Below, in pieces: positions 23,801 through 34,996 of a stretch of DNA of 64,000 nucleotides. The notes under the pieces are model-generated. The model was not told the DNA's origin. It did no database searches and saw only the letters and a program-made list of their open reading frames with translations. Where the stretch lies: positions 2,296,501 through 2,360,500 of the forward strand of contig JAGTXZ010000002.1 in NCBI GenBank assembly GCA_018398575.1, read 5' to 3'. The position numbers were made by a program, and so were the translations under genes. Source of the DNA: Ampelomyces quisqualis (lineage: Eukaryota > Ascomycota > Dothideomycetes > Pleosporales > Phaeosphaeriaceae). Position 1 is the first letter of the stretch, and each line of letters begins with the position of its first letter.

Positions 23801-26200
23801 CGAGAGCCATGGGCCCGCGCCTCATTACCACGACCAAATCACGAAGAGAGCTTTTACGTACCTTGTTGACGCCACCTGGCGCATACGATCCGCGCACATT
23901 CGAAGTTGGAGCCTCCTGGGCCATCGGCGCGGGCATGGGGGCTGCAACTGGTCCTTGTCGCTCACGCTTGCGCTTGTTGTCGCGATTAGCTGTAGGCGTT
24001 GGCGCGAAGTTACCCATCGGTGGCAATCGAGAGGTGTCTGCGCGCGGGGTTTGCTGATTGCCAGGAGTCTGCCCGTAGCCGACATCGCCTCGGACGCTGG
24101 TTAACATGACTGCGTCCTCGGCGTGCCTGGCGGCGGCTTGTTGCTGTTGTGCCCTGTGCTGAGCAGCAGATTCGGGGAGAAACTGCTTGAAGTCCTCTAG
24201 CAGGTCTGGCGCGGCACCAAACAAAGTGGTAACCTGCGCATAGACGTCCTGGATTGGCTTCGATTCGCGCTGGTACGTCTGCAGTATCTCCAGGAACTGT
24301 TTGTAAATATCAGGCTGGGAAGCGAACCTGTTCTAACCAATTGTAAGTACGTGCACCAGTGGATGTACGTCCTCGGAAGTTCCTTACCTTGATCTTATTG
24401 ACGTAACTTATAGCGTGATTGAACTCTACCGGACCGCGCTTCTCACCACCGATGCCGCCCAATTGTGCTCCAGGAGCTACGCCATTTAAGACCTGACCGA
24501 GAGCGGGCGTGACGTGTTCTATACTTGGCGACAAGATCGAGCGACCTGCAGCAGCGGAAACGGCGTTTTGGAGTTGAGAAACGCCTCTCTGCTCCTGTTG
24601 GTGGGCAAGAGCAGCAGCGGAACCTATTGGGTCAGGATGCGTTCGTGAAGCGACCTCTGGTGACAGCGGCGCCGGGCCCTGCTGGGCGCCTTGGGGCCCA
24701 TACAGCGCTTGCCCGAGGCTACGATGGTTTGGGGAGAACATACTCTCTGGTGCTTCAGGACCTTGTGCTCTTGGCTGTTGTGGCCAAGGTCGACCTTGTG
24801 CTGTCTCATAATAAGTGCTCTCTTGCTGAGGGGGCCCGTTCCCGTTGCCGTTGACGGCGTTGCTCCGTGGGGGAGAAAGTGGCCTTGGTTGAGGCATCGT
24901 CGAAACCATGGTACCCATGGGCGTGGTGACTCTGATGGCATTGGGATCACCATTTGTGCCGCACTCGATCTTGTAGCCGGGTGGCAGAAAGGTGTTGAAT
25001 CCTTGGATGAGGTTTGGGTTTCCAGCAAACAGTGTCGAGACGCGCTCGATCACTCCAGGTGTATCGATGGCGCCACTCTTGAAGTCCTTCATGATGTCCA
25101 AGAACCGATTATAAACGTCAGGATGGTCGGCGAACTGTACCTTCACCTGGTCGAGGTAGCTCAGCGCATCGTTGAGAATGGGCTGCTGTCCCTGGCCCAT
25201 GCCCATTGCGCCGGGAGGACCAGCGAAGGGCATCAACATCTGCGACTGAGGGGGCGGCTGCGCCGCATGTGGCTGCATTCGTGGCGTGGTCTGCTCATGC
25301 TGCACAGACGCGTTGCCGTACATGGGTCCGGCTGCGGGCGCGCCTCCCACAGGGGCACCGAGCGGGTTCGGGGCATTCAGCGGCGCACTCTGACCTAGCA
25401 GCCCATTCGGGCCATGTATTGTGCGCGCCGAGGGAGCCACGGCAACGGGCTGGTGTATCTGCATCGGTCCAGTATGGTTTTGATGCGCTGCCTGCTCGCG
25501 CTGCTGGCGTTCGTGGAGCTCTCTGTCGCGCTGCTCTGCCTCCCGCTTGTTGTTCTCCTCCTGCTGCGCAGCGGCTTGTTGCAGCAGCTGAGATTCGATT
25601 ATCTCACGTTCGCGCATGTCTCGATCCCGCTCAGCGTTTGCCTGCTCAGCTGATGACATGTGTGGATGCTGCCCTTGAAGTGTCTGCGAGATGCCAGGTA
25701 GCGAGTACGGAGGCCCTGGTGGACCCTGTTGGTTCTGCGCGCCGGGCCCAGCTTCTAAAGACGCCGGTCGCTGAGCGGACTGGTGGGGTGAAGAGTGTGG
25801 AGGCTGCGCGCCGAGGCCGGGCAGCGCGGGGAGGTTCTGGTTATGGGCGCTCGTTGCCGTGTTTGAGGCGTAGAATGAGGCACCCGATGGCGGAGGGAGG
25901 GCCGGACCCGGACCCTGCGCAGGTGACGCATGCTGAGGGGTTTGTTGGTTGGCACTGTTACTGTTGGGGCTGTCGAGAGCCTCCGCGTTAGCATATGGAC
26001 ATTCAAACGGTGATTGCCAGAAGCATCTGAAGCCGTCTTCACCCATGGCCGCCACCGCTGCAGATAAAAGACAAGTCTACGCACCCAAATATGCCCGGCA
26101 GCCGCGGGCCTTGCCCCTGGGACGCGTCTGCTTGCTGCTGGCTTGGCCCAGACACTCCCGGCTGCGCAGGTGGCCACCCGTCGCGATGCCCTGGATTCAT
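20869..26200 (-). CDS. SIN3: Sin3 transcriptional co-repressor scaffold
   Basis: Five exons, 26200-26085, 25969-24388, 24332-23862, 23559-21481 and 21429-20869, join to 1602 residues. Sin3 is the scaffold of the Rpd3-type histone deacetylase complex in the nucleus. Three paired amphipathic helix domains are present: PAH1 about 303-370 (ILNDALSYLDQVKVQF), PAH2 about 550-615 (VEFNHAISYVNKIK|NRFASQ, across intron 2) and PAH3 about 766-825 (ELAFFDRVKKFIG). The HDAC-interaction domain follows with CRSLGPSYRLLPKRER and NDEWASHPTWASEDSGF, then the Sin3 C-terminal domain and an acidic end. The start at 26200 (MNPGHRDGWPPAQPG) is chosen because the 115 bp intron 1 joins in frame and removes the MAAMGEDG frame, which is intron sequence. 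Intron 3 is unusually long (302 bp), and intron 4 is 51 bp and in frame. The Gln/Pro-rich N-terminus is normal for fungi. Confidence 0.94.
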
Positions 26201-26856
26201 CTCGGCTTTACAAACCGCTGGCCGGCTTGAAGAAAGCGTGCGGGGGGCGCGTGTGGGGCGCGTTGGCGGTCGAGAAGACGCTTCAGGCTCTGCTGAAGCT
26301 CATCAGGTGCTCGTAGAGTCGTTGCAAGGTCTGCGCGTGGCTGCAGCTTGATCGCAGCGGAAGCTGGATCAGGAGGACGGCAGAAGCTGTAGCTGTAGTG
26401 TAGCTGGTGTCCTCGGCGGCTCTGCGCAAGTGCAACGCCAAAAGAGCGGGAACAGAGGCAACTGGCGTATGCGGCCACTTGACGCGACTCCCGTGAATAT
26501 ACCGAAAAAGAGCCACCGTCGTGTTGGTGATGATACGATGCTGGGGGAACCCGTCCTCAGGGTTCGCGACCGGCGCGGCGAATGGTTGTTCCTGCCGAGA
26601 GTGGGTCCCCAGAGCCGAGCAGCGCGTCATCGCCCTCACCACCAAGAACTTTACAATTTGGGGTCCAGCGTTTCCACCTTGTATCGTCACCCATACGACG
26701 TGGAAATACACCAGTACAATTTAGGTTTTCTTTTTCAGGTTAAGGCCGCTATGACAAACTGCTTACTCCACGCCCACAACGGCTGACAAGAACAGCATTT
26801 TCGTGTTCCATTTCACGGTCGTTACCTAAGCCACTCGTGCGCCAAACCTCACTCTC
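26201..26856. other. Intergenic, SIN3 promoter side
   Basis: About 650 bp between the SIN3 start and the stop codon of the NACHT-HET gene, both on the minus strand. No gene was seen. Confidence 0.5.
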
Positions 26857-29800
26857 CTAGTCCAACCAAACATCCACGAATTCTCCATCCACAATCCGCC
26901 TGTACATGCTCTCATCCCACCCCTGGAATTCCAACACACCCATCCTGCGATAATGTCGACCTGCTTCTTCTCCCCCTCTAAGCCTCTCCAGATCCACGAG
27001 CAACCCATCCAGCGCGTCAATCTCATCTTGCATCCCCTTAATCTTCCTCTCTTCATCCGACTCTTTCTTGACCGGACTATTCTCGTCTAGGAATTGGCTC
27101 AGCTTCGTTCGCGCATGCTTTACCTTGGCGTAGAAATTGCCGCGGTGCAGATACTCATCGGGTTTGACGACGATGAGACCTGTGCCCGAGTATGTGGTAT
27201 GGGTAGGTAGCTCGGGCTCGTTGTCCGAGTCGTACTCGTACATCTCTATGCCAAGGCCGGATGGGTAAATGGTCGTATGATGTGCTGTAATTGTGAGGAT
27301 AAGGAATTGTGCGTTATTCGGGAGGAGATCAAGCTCGGTTGGTACTTCGTCCGGCCATGCTTCAAGTGTCGTATTGACGGGGTGGTCCTGCACAGCACCA
27401 TCTGTGGCAGAATGACTGACACTGAAGTAGTACTTATATGTGTTTGCATACTGGTGCAAAGTCCCTGTTCCAAGTGGCGTGTTCATGGCGACAGCTTTGC
27501 TCTCCAGTACAGGCTCCAGATCCCTTGGATCAAGTCTCAATTCCCCAATCTTGCTCGACCTCAGCATCGTCGACTTTTCGACTGACGTCTGCGGTACAGG
27601 CACCGATTGGCTTCTATCCTCTTTCATGTCTTTCCTGATCACCGGCGAACTTTGCGTCCTGGTCTTCTTCTGCCACTCTCTCCAACCAAGCTTGATATCC
27701 TCCTTCATCGAATCAGAGTGCACCCTCTCCGCCATCGGTCTCGTAGCTCCTTTTGTGCTGAAAGTGATCGCATGTCTATCGTGTCCTCGGACGCGATAGC
27801 ACCTCTTCGCTGCAATGCGCTCTGGCAACGACACAGCGCCTCGCACGCTCGTCCAACTCCAGCTAGGTTGTTTCCATTGCAGGTGCACGTCCCGTACACT
27901 TGCTCTTACATCTCCTACCCTCCAACTCAACTGCTCCTCTAGACCCGCACCCCACATCCCAGCTCCGTACTCGTCGCTCCACGCGTCGCGCACGAGCTTC
28001 GCAATGCTCCAGATTGCCACCGACTTGTCGCTCTGATTGGTGAGATTACACTTGGTGTAGTTTAGCACGGCGCTCGACCAAAAGCCCTCGAGAGAGTCGT
28101 CGTTGGCACCGGAGAGCGGGGCGTGAGCCAGCGATGAAGATTCTTGGAGTCGGCCGCGCCAATGGCGGTCAGTGGACGCGGCATCGTCGAGAGCAAGGGG
28201 CAGGCCCTTAGGAAGAGCTTCACAAGCCGACAAAGTACCACAATCCCAGAAAATCTGGTCATGCGTGAAGTGGAGGACGCGGGGTGCGAGCATGCGTTCT
28301 TGCCCGTCGTCAGCGTCGCGATGATTTGGCACGAGCAAAGCAAATCCCCACAAAGCGCAGAGAGACTTACCTTGAAACACCCAACCACGGGTGTAAATAC
28401 TACTCTCAAGCAGCCTATCCTCCCATAAATTTTCTGGCACAATTCGCCAAGTCGTCGTTCCAAACATCGCCGAGCTCCCATCACCTTGGTACTTCCCAGG
28501 AAGTATAGCTGCTGGATCCCGTCCGCGATACAGGCCGCCTCGACTGTCCACAGAGTCTGCAGCTGCGATGTTAAGGTAAGAGTACCTATAGACCTTGTGC
28601 ATGAGCTGGCCCTCGCTATGAAAGTCCGACCCTGGGCCCTGTATGATGCATAAACTGTCGATCCACATGTAGCGTACTCCAATGAATCTGGCGACGCTGA
28701 TGGCATGTTGAAAGTTGACAGACAGTGCGGATATCTTGACACCCTTGGTGCTGTACACTTTTTCCATTTCTTTCTGTGTAGTCAAGAATTCGTTCTCCTT
28801 GGTCTTGGGTCCCCAGCAGTGACTGAGCGTCACATACGGTCCCGTGATGCCCTGGTCGGCCGGTCTGACGATGAGTTTGACGGATTTGAGATCTCCGAAT
28901 CGTAAGTCGAGAAGTCGTGTTGGGACCCACGTAGATTTCGAAACTTTGGAGCAACTAGCGTGATGTTGATCGCACTTTTTGACCCATTCACTGATTTGCC
29001 TGCCAGCATTTCCAGCTGGATCAGTATTGGTGCCTAAATCTTCGTGATCGGGTACGTAGCCAAGATCATGCTCGGATACCAGATGAAAGCGCCGGACAAA
29101 TTGCTTGTTGTGAGGATGGGAATCGCTGGTGCGCAAGCTGTCATTAACTGGCTCTTGCTGTAAGCCCTCTGTTGTGTTGCCATGTCTTCCACTTCTAACG
29201 AACGAAACGACAATAGAACTGCTACTCTCCCGACTCTTGGCGGTACTGCGAATCGTCCAATGGTAGGTCGGACCTGGATTTCCAATGATAGCGTCTCGGG
29301 CTTGTATGGGCAGCTCTAGGAAGTCCTTGTACAAAACTGAACAAAAGATACATCTCTTCGCCACTAGCAGCTTAATTTGACTGTACTGACGCTGATAGCA
29401 ACCTTGCAACCGCTGTGAGGCAAAAATGGCTTCTTCGCAAAAGGCGCAAAGTCGACTGGAAAATTTACTCATCGAGTGTTTTGAATGCGGCTGTGGACGA
29501 TCATCTGGCGCGATTTCCTCTTGAATCCCAACTATGCTAGACCGTGAGTCGTTCTTTCGTGCTATTCCTGGCCCCATAGTAACTCTTCGGTCAGATTTGC
29601 TGACCATCCTGATATCAAAGCTATCAGCGCTTCGCCTCGTCGGCGGATCTTGTCTTGGGGATACTGCGACCTCTTTCGAGGTGGCAAACTGGTCAAAGTA
29701 CTCCAACATTGATCCACGTGGTGATTCCTCTATTCTCCGCCCCGAAAAATCAAAATCATATTCCATGGTTGGTGGCGATGCTACCAATGGCTCAGAGGTC

Positions 29801-31348
29801 AACTTTGGTTGGAACGTCATCGATCTCGAGACGCGATGAACGTTGAGCTGATTCCTAGCCCAGAAGAGTGTTTCGTTGTAATGTTCGCGAGCATATAGTG
29901 CAAAGAAAGGACTGTATGTGCCAACACTTCGAACATCAGAATGAATCTCTTCAAGGAAACCATTGGCGTAGCAAATGATCTCTCCGAGACTCCGAGGAGG
30001 TGCATCGACAAGATGTGGTAGCCGATGCATTGCATTTCGCATGCATTGCTCTAGCGACGTGAGAGCTACACCGCTTTCTTTATCTGCAGCTGCTGCGATG
30101 GCCATCATGGCGATATCGCTCTGGTATTTCGGTCTTTGTTGGATGCGCTCCATCTCGGCATCGAACAGCGCGATGATGTTTCGAGGCAGCCTATCGCCAA
30201 CCCTTTCAACAACATCGAAAGAGCGATATTTGTGGATGTTATCGAGATACAATTTTGCGATTGTGATATTCCCTGCGGCTGAAATGGAATGGACAATCTT
30301 CTGCAGTCTTTCGCTGTGGTCTGGGAGCGGTGCGGCTGTGCCACCTTGAGGCATTCTGGGCGAGGATTCCGCTCGAGGGGTAGTATTGGCGTACAAGTCT
30401 CTCAGGTCCCATCGCACATAGTCCTCAAGTTCTTCCGGGCAGCTCACATTGATGTTGACATGGTCGTACGGTTCTTCGAGATCAGCGTCAGGATGATAAG
30501 CACATTTTGACCCCCCGCCTTTGCAGTCATAACAAAATGCAGAGTACTCGTCAGGAAGATCTTTTCGACATATCTTGCACACCTTGGCTTAATTAGTAAG
30601 CGGAAAAGAGCCTAAAGGTGGTATACAGACCCGAAACAGGTTGAGTCGCTGAGGGCTCTCACACTTGGGACCATCGCATGCCATATATAACGGAATCTCG
30701 TAGACTGGAACCCTTCTTGTCAGCAGTACACGGAGTCGATGTGATTGCAACAGCGACAACTCGCCATCAATGAGTACCTGAAGCTTTTCGCCAAGCCGAT
30801 CATAGCCATCGAAAATGAGAAAAGAATGATCAAGTCCATCAAGTCGTGAACAAAGAGACCCGCGAAGTAGTGTGAGCCGCTTTGTAATCGATTCGCCTTT
30901 CTTGCAAGCTCTTTCGTACTGCTCATACCGGCTGTGAGTTTCGAGGCTGGTGTTCCCGAGCTGAAGATAGATGGTGTGAAGGAAGTCCTCCAAGAATGTT
31001 ACACTGCTCGACGATACATCTTTGTCAATGAATATGGACACGATTGTTACTCTCTTTTTCGCGCCGTCGATCGCCTGCAGTCTCCGAGCTGCGATGACAG
31101 CGAGTGTAGTCTAGTTGTATGGTTAATTTCTAAAAGACTGGCAGGAGCAAGATGTCACCTACCTTACCGCAGCCAGGAGCACCATGACAGTGCAACTGCC
31201 AAGGCTGACTGCCCCGCGACCAGTAAGAAAACTCCTCTGAGTTGAAGAATATCTTGTCAAAAAGGCTCTCGTAGATATTGGGGGCGAGTGATTGCTTGGT
31301 GCTTATTGTAGATGTCGCAACATGGCCTTTCAAGCCAAAAGGGTCCAT
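26857..31348 (-). CDS. NACHT NTPase / zinc-binding insert / HET domain fusion (NLR-like)
   Basis: Four exons, 31348-31163, 31110-30631, 30582-28371 and 28298-26857, join to 1439 residues; the introns are 52, 48 and 72 bp. The N-terminus starts almost directly with a NACHT-type P-loop: FFNSEEFSYW..PWQLHCHG then GAPGCGKTTLA (Walker A, 56-66, across intron 1). Walker B-like FLIFDGYDR is at 159-167 and a sensor strand RVLLTRRV follows. A Cys/His module (about 207-252: CDGPKC, CKIC, CYDC, CAYH) interrupts the NACHT, which resumes with DYVRWDL and ITIAKLYLDNI. After a Ser-rich linker (about 475-595) comes a cysteine-bearing lead-in (CAFC..CIFC) and a HET domain: YVTLSHCWG (about 805-813), MWIDSLCIIQ and, after removing intron 3, TRGWVFQERMLAPRVLHF. 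HET domains trigger cell death in fungal allorecognition. Here HET follows NACHT, whereas classical HET-NACHT-WD40 receptors have it first, and no C-terminal repeats are seen. An in-frame TAA lies four codons upstream of the start. Intron 2 has a GTCTGT donor and its exact ends are least certain. Confidence 0.88.
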
Positions 31349-31994
31349 TTGCTCGGGTTACGCTGTTTCCTCCTGACATGGTGGGAGTCAACTACACATT
31401 ACTTTTCATGTGGAAATTTGGTGGTCAGGCGGCATGTTTGTGAGGCTTGTGGCAGCCTAAATCTGGCCCCCAATTCTCCGACCTGTGTACATGCCCGATC
31501 TAAATCTGTCCACTCGCCCCAACCACTTGCCCCAACCACTTGCCGCATTTGTTCGAGGCTGGGTATGTACCTGGTTTTGCATCTCCCAACATCTTGGCCG
31601 GCCAATGAGGCTCTGGCGACCTTGATCGTGGCCCGACCCGCCAAACTGTGTTGTGCAGTGATTCAGCAATGCGAGTTCACAACGAGCCAGTTTGGTGCCT
31701 CGGAACAATTAGGTAGAATCTCCTTCAGGCTAACAGCACGAGACAGCTTCGAGTCACACACATCCATCAGCACATACCGATGATTGAAATGGCAGAGTAT
31801 CTCACAATGCGCTTGTCGTGAGCATTGGCTGGAGGGGTGCGCCACAAGCTGACAATCATGATATTTTCTAGGGGCCAAAATCGAAGCCCCTGTACAGTCC
31901 TTGGACGATGGCTTGTTAAAGCAAAATCATCTGCACATTCCGTGATCGTGTATCAATCTCCGTTCTTGTTTTCGAACTCTCTTTTGGGTGCGTC
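31349..31994. other. Intergenic between divergent NACHT-HET and S41 genes
   Basis: About 650 bp shared upstream region. It contains an imperfect short direct repeat (CCCCAACCACTTG twice, about 31517-31540). No gene was seen; short frames on both strands are unsupported. Confidence 0.45.
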
Positions 31995-34738
31995 ATGGCC
32001 TTTCGCAGTCTTGTCGCTCTTTCGTGGTGCGCCGTGTGTGTATTGTCGAAGCCGCTGGGTGGATCTATCGTGCCTCGTCAAGATGCGGTCCCCCTGTCGT
32101 CGGAGCAGACCGTTTGCGGTGATTTAATTGTCGCTACCAGGAACAGTAAGTCGACAAGTTTCAAGAGTGGAGTGGTGCTGATAACGAGCAGACTTGACGT
32201 TGTTTTACGCGGATAGGGTGTTTGAATGCTTGCAAAGTGTTCCCTTCAACGATGCCGTCGCTACCCGATTCATCGATTACTACAACATGACGCTGCAATT
32301 TCAGAGCACACTTGCCTTCCTCAAAGATCCACCCACTGGCTATCAGCAACCACCCGTAGACGTACAGGAAGTACTGCGCCAGATACAGAACAATGTCACT
32401 GCTGGCTATTACAAGAATCAGTATAGTTTCGAGGCTGACTTACAACTTCTTGTGCAACGCACGCACGATTCTCATGTTACACTCAGCGCTGGTATTCTGG
32501 ATGCATTCTCTTTCCTCAGTCCTTACGGTCTTGTCTCCGTTTCTGTTGATGGTAAACAGCCGCCAGAGATTTATCTCAACGAGGATCTACTCTTGGGTAA
32601 TATACGGGGCTATACAGCATCGCCAGTAACTCAGATTAATGGTGAAGATGTGGTCCAATACTTGACGAATTTTGCAGAACTCAACTCGGTTGGTTCCGTT
32701 GATCCTCATACAGATTGGAATTCGCTCATGGATAGTCCTGCTCTGTGGGTTAGTGGAGACTTGAGTGTCTTCCAATCAGCAACATTATACCCGGGTGATT
32801 CACTCAATTGTACATTCAAGAACGGATCGTCCGCTTCTAATTACTGGCTTGCATTGTACAATGAGCTAGAAGATACAGGACCGCTGACCACGGCTGGAGA
32901 CTTTTACAATTACTTCGTTCTCGGACTCCTTCCGGCAAGCTACGATCCCAGCAACCCATGGTGGCCTACCACTGAACTCGACACAACTAGCGACGACTCT
33001 AGCGACGACTCAATCAACCAGTATACACCCGATTGCAAATATGGCAATCCGTCCCCACAGAATTGGTGCCTCGAAAGTCTTGGCGCCTATCCCAACGATC
33101 CAGACGTAGCTCAAAATGACTTGTCAGTCGTCGGAGGAGGCGTTGTCACTGGCTACTTATTTGACGACATCTCTACAGGTGTCTTGAGCATTCCGAGCTT
33201 CTACCAGTACGATCGCAATATTGAGGAGTTTGACTACGCCATACAGTATTTCATCGGCAATGCAACGCAAAGAAACATTTCCAAGGTGGTTATCGACTTG
33301 CAGACCAATACTGGCGGGAATGTTTATTTGGCCTACAATACATTTAAACAGTTATTCTATCACATCGATCCATACGCGGCGAGCCGCATTCGAAGCCACA
33401 AGCTTGCTGACGTATTGGGTACCAGCTACTCGAAATGGTGGAAGGAACTGGAGAAGGACTTCGATGGCGGTATTGATGGGTCCAATGGTGATTTCTACAA
33501 CCACACTGCTGCAGATGAGTGGGTTGTACCGAATCGTATCAAAGCGGCCACGGGAAGGAATTTCTCGTCTTGGTCTGAATATACTGGGCAAGTGACAGAA
33601 AGGGGTGACAAGTTTTCTGCAGCCGTGAGTAGCCGTCAAATTTTCTAGCCTGACCCACGCTGACGTGAGCGTAGCAACGTTTCAATCTGTCTGATGAAGT
33701 GTTCGATAGCGCTGCCTTCAACAACTGGGTCCCCTACGGATATGGCATTGCTATCGATGATGACGCAAGACCTCAAGTTTGGGCACCAGAGAATATTGTT
33801 ATAGTAAGTCGCATAGCGTTGATCCTCTCTTATACGCAGTACTGACGAGTCTTCAGCTGACCGATGGCACATGCGCCTCGACTTGCGCCCTCTTTGTCGA
33901 ACTCTTGTCCAATCAAGCAAATGTCCGTACCATTGCAGTCGGTGGCCGCCCCACAACCGGGCCTATGCAAGCCGTCGCAGGCAGCCGTGGAGCACGCATC
34001 TATGACGCCAGCGAACTCGACGAGGACTTTGAATTCGTGTCCAATACGATACAAGACACTGCCGCCGCTGCACAACTCCCAAATCGCTCAGATACAGGCA
34101 TGTGGGTAACAACAGCGGGCATCAACATTCGTGACCAGGTGCGCGAGAACGACAACACACCTCTGCAATTCAAGTACGAAGCGGCGGATTGCAGAATATA
34201 CTACACAATTGCCAACATATATAATATGACCCGTCTCTGGCAAGACGTCGCTGCAGCCGCATGGACCGATCCATCGCTCTGTGTCGCCGGATCTACTGGC
34301 TACCCATCCGCACGCAACTCTTCCTCCCCACTCACTCCTCCTCCACGCACCGCACAACCTGGCAGCTTCGATCTCGACCTAGCTAACTTGGCCACCCCAG
34401 CCAACAACTCCAACGGCCAAGCCGGCATGCAAGCTGGGCCCAGCCGACCTTCGGGCGCAATCGTAGGCTGCCCCAACAGCCAATGCCCCGGGTCCGCCGC
34501 CTGTCTGCCCACAAGTCTACGCTGCGGCAGTGTTTTCAAATCTGTCAAGGCTTGTCTACCACGATGCACGAGCGCCGATCCAAAGTGTCCAAACACGAGC
34601 GAATGTGTTTACGAGTCGATAGCGCCTAGCAAGTTGAACAGCGTGGCAGGGCGGTCAGCGAACATCAACTCACCGGTTTACAATGGACATTGTAGGCCAT
34701 CTAGTTCGACTAGTAGTCTGCCTTGTCCGAGGGTCTGA
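31995..34738 (+). CDS. Secreted CPAF-like S41 family peptidase
   Basis: Four exons, 31995-32145, 32192-33624, 33675-33803 and 33857-34738, join to 864 residues; the introns are 46, 50 and 53 bp. A signal peptide (about 1-18) is followed by a small pro-like region. The N-terminal part (FYADRVFECLQSVPFND.., PPVDVQEVLRQI) and the PDZ-like segment (PVTQINGEDVVQYL) are typical of fungal CPAF-type peptidases. The S41 core follows, with SKVVIDLQTNTGG and the nucleophile strand LTDGTCASTCALFVELL, whose Ser is the likely catalytic residue. The C-terminal tail adds a cysteine-rich domain (CPNSQCPGSAACLP.. CLPRCTSADPKCPN). Many NxS/T sites fit a secreted glycoprotein. UstP in fungal RiPP clusters belongs to this family, but no UstYa-type or precursor gene was seen nearby, so a RiPP role is not supported. 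It converges on the GH3 gene with 258 bp between stop codons. Confidence 0.9.
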
Positions 34739-34996
34739 CACGGTATAGACTTGGAATCTTAGACATTGTAATACATCGTACCTCCTCAACATCTCACATG
34801 CTCTAATTGGCAGCAGCTCTATCCTCAAAATGTTCACATGAGTGCACTTTGAACGTATTTGTGCTGAATATGTGTATTCATCCCCAAAAGAAAAACTACA
34901 TGTTGCAAGAACATTTCTGCCATCCCACTCATGACTCCTCCTGAACGCCTTTCCTTCGTTGCCGCGCATACATTGTCAAGCTTACTTTCCTCGCAC

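Noticed and set aside
25970..26055. SIN3 start at 26055 (MAAMGEDGFRCFWQ)
   Set aside because: This segment is intron 1. An upstream exon starting MNPGHRDGWPPAQPG (26200) joins in frame at 26085/25969 and restores the normal Pro/Gly/Gln-rich Sin3 N-terminus.
31995..34738. A RiPP (ustiloxin-like) biosynthetic cluster built on the S41 peptidase
   Set aside because: No UstYa/DUF3328 oxidase, no tyrosinase and no precursor with repeated core peptides between KR sites was found nearby. The repeat protein at 16893 lacks dibasic sites between its repeats.
34834..34996. C-terminal extension of the GH3 enzyme to 34834
   Set aside because: It comes from reading through intron 35046-35095 in the wrong frame. 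Splicing gives the family-typical end FEVKDSFQWIF and a stop at 34997.
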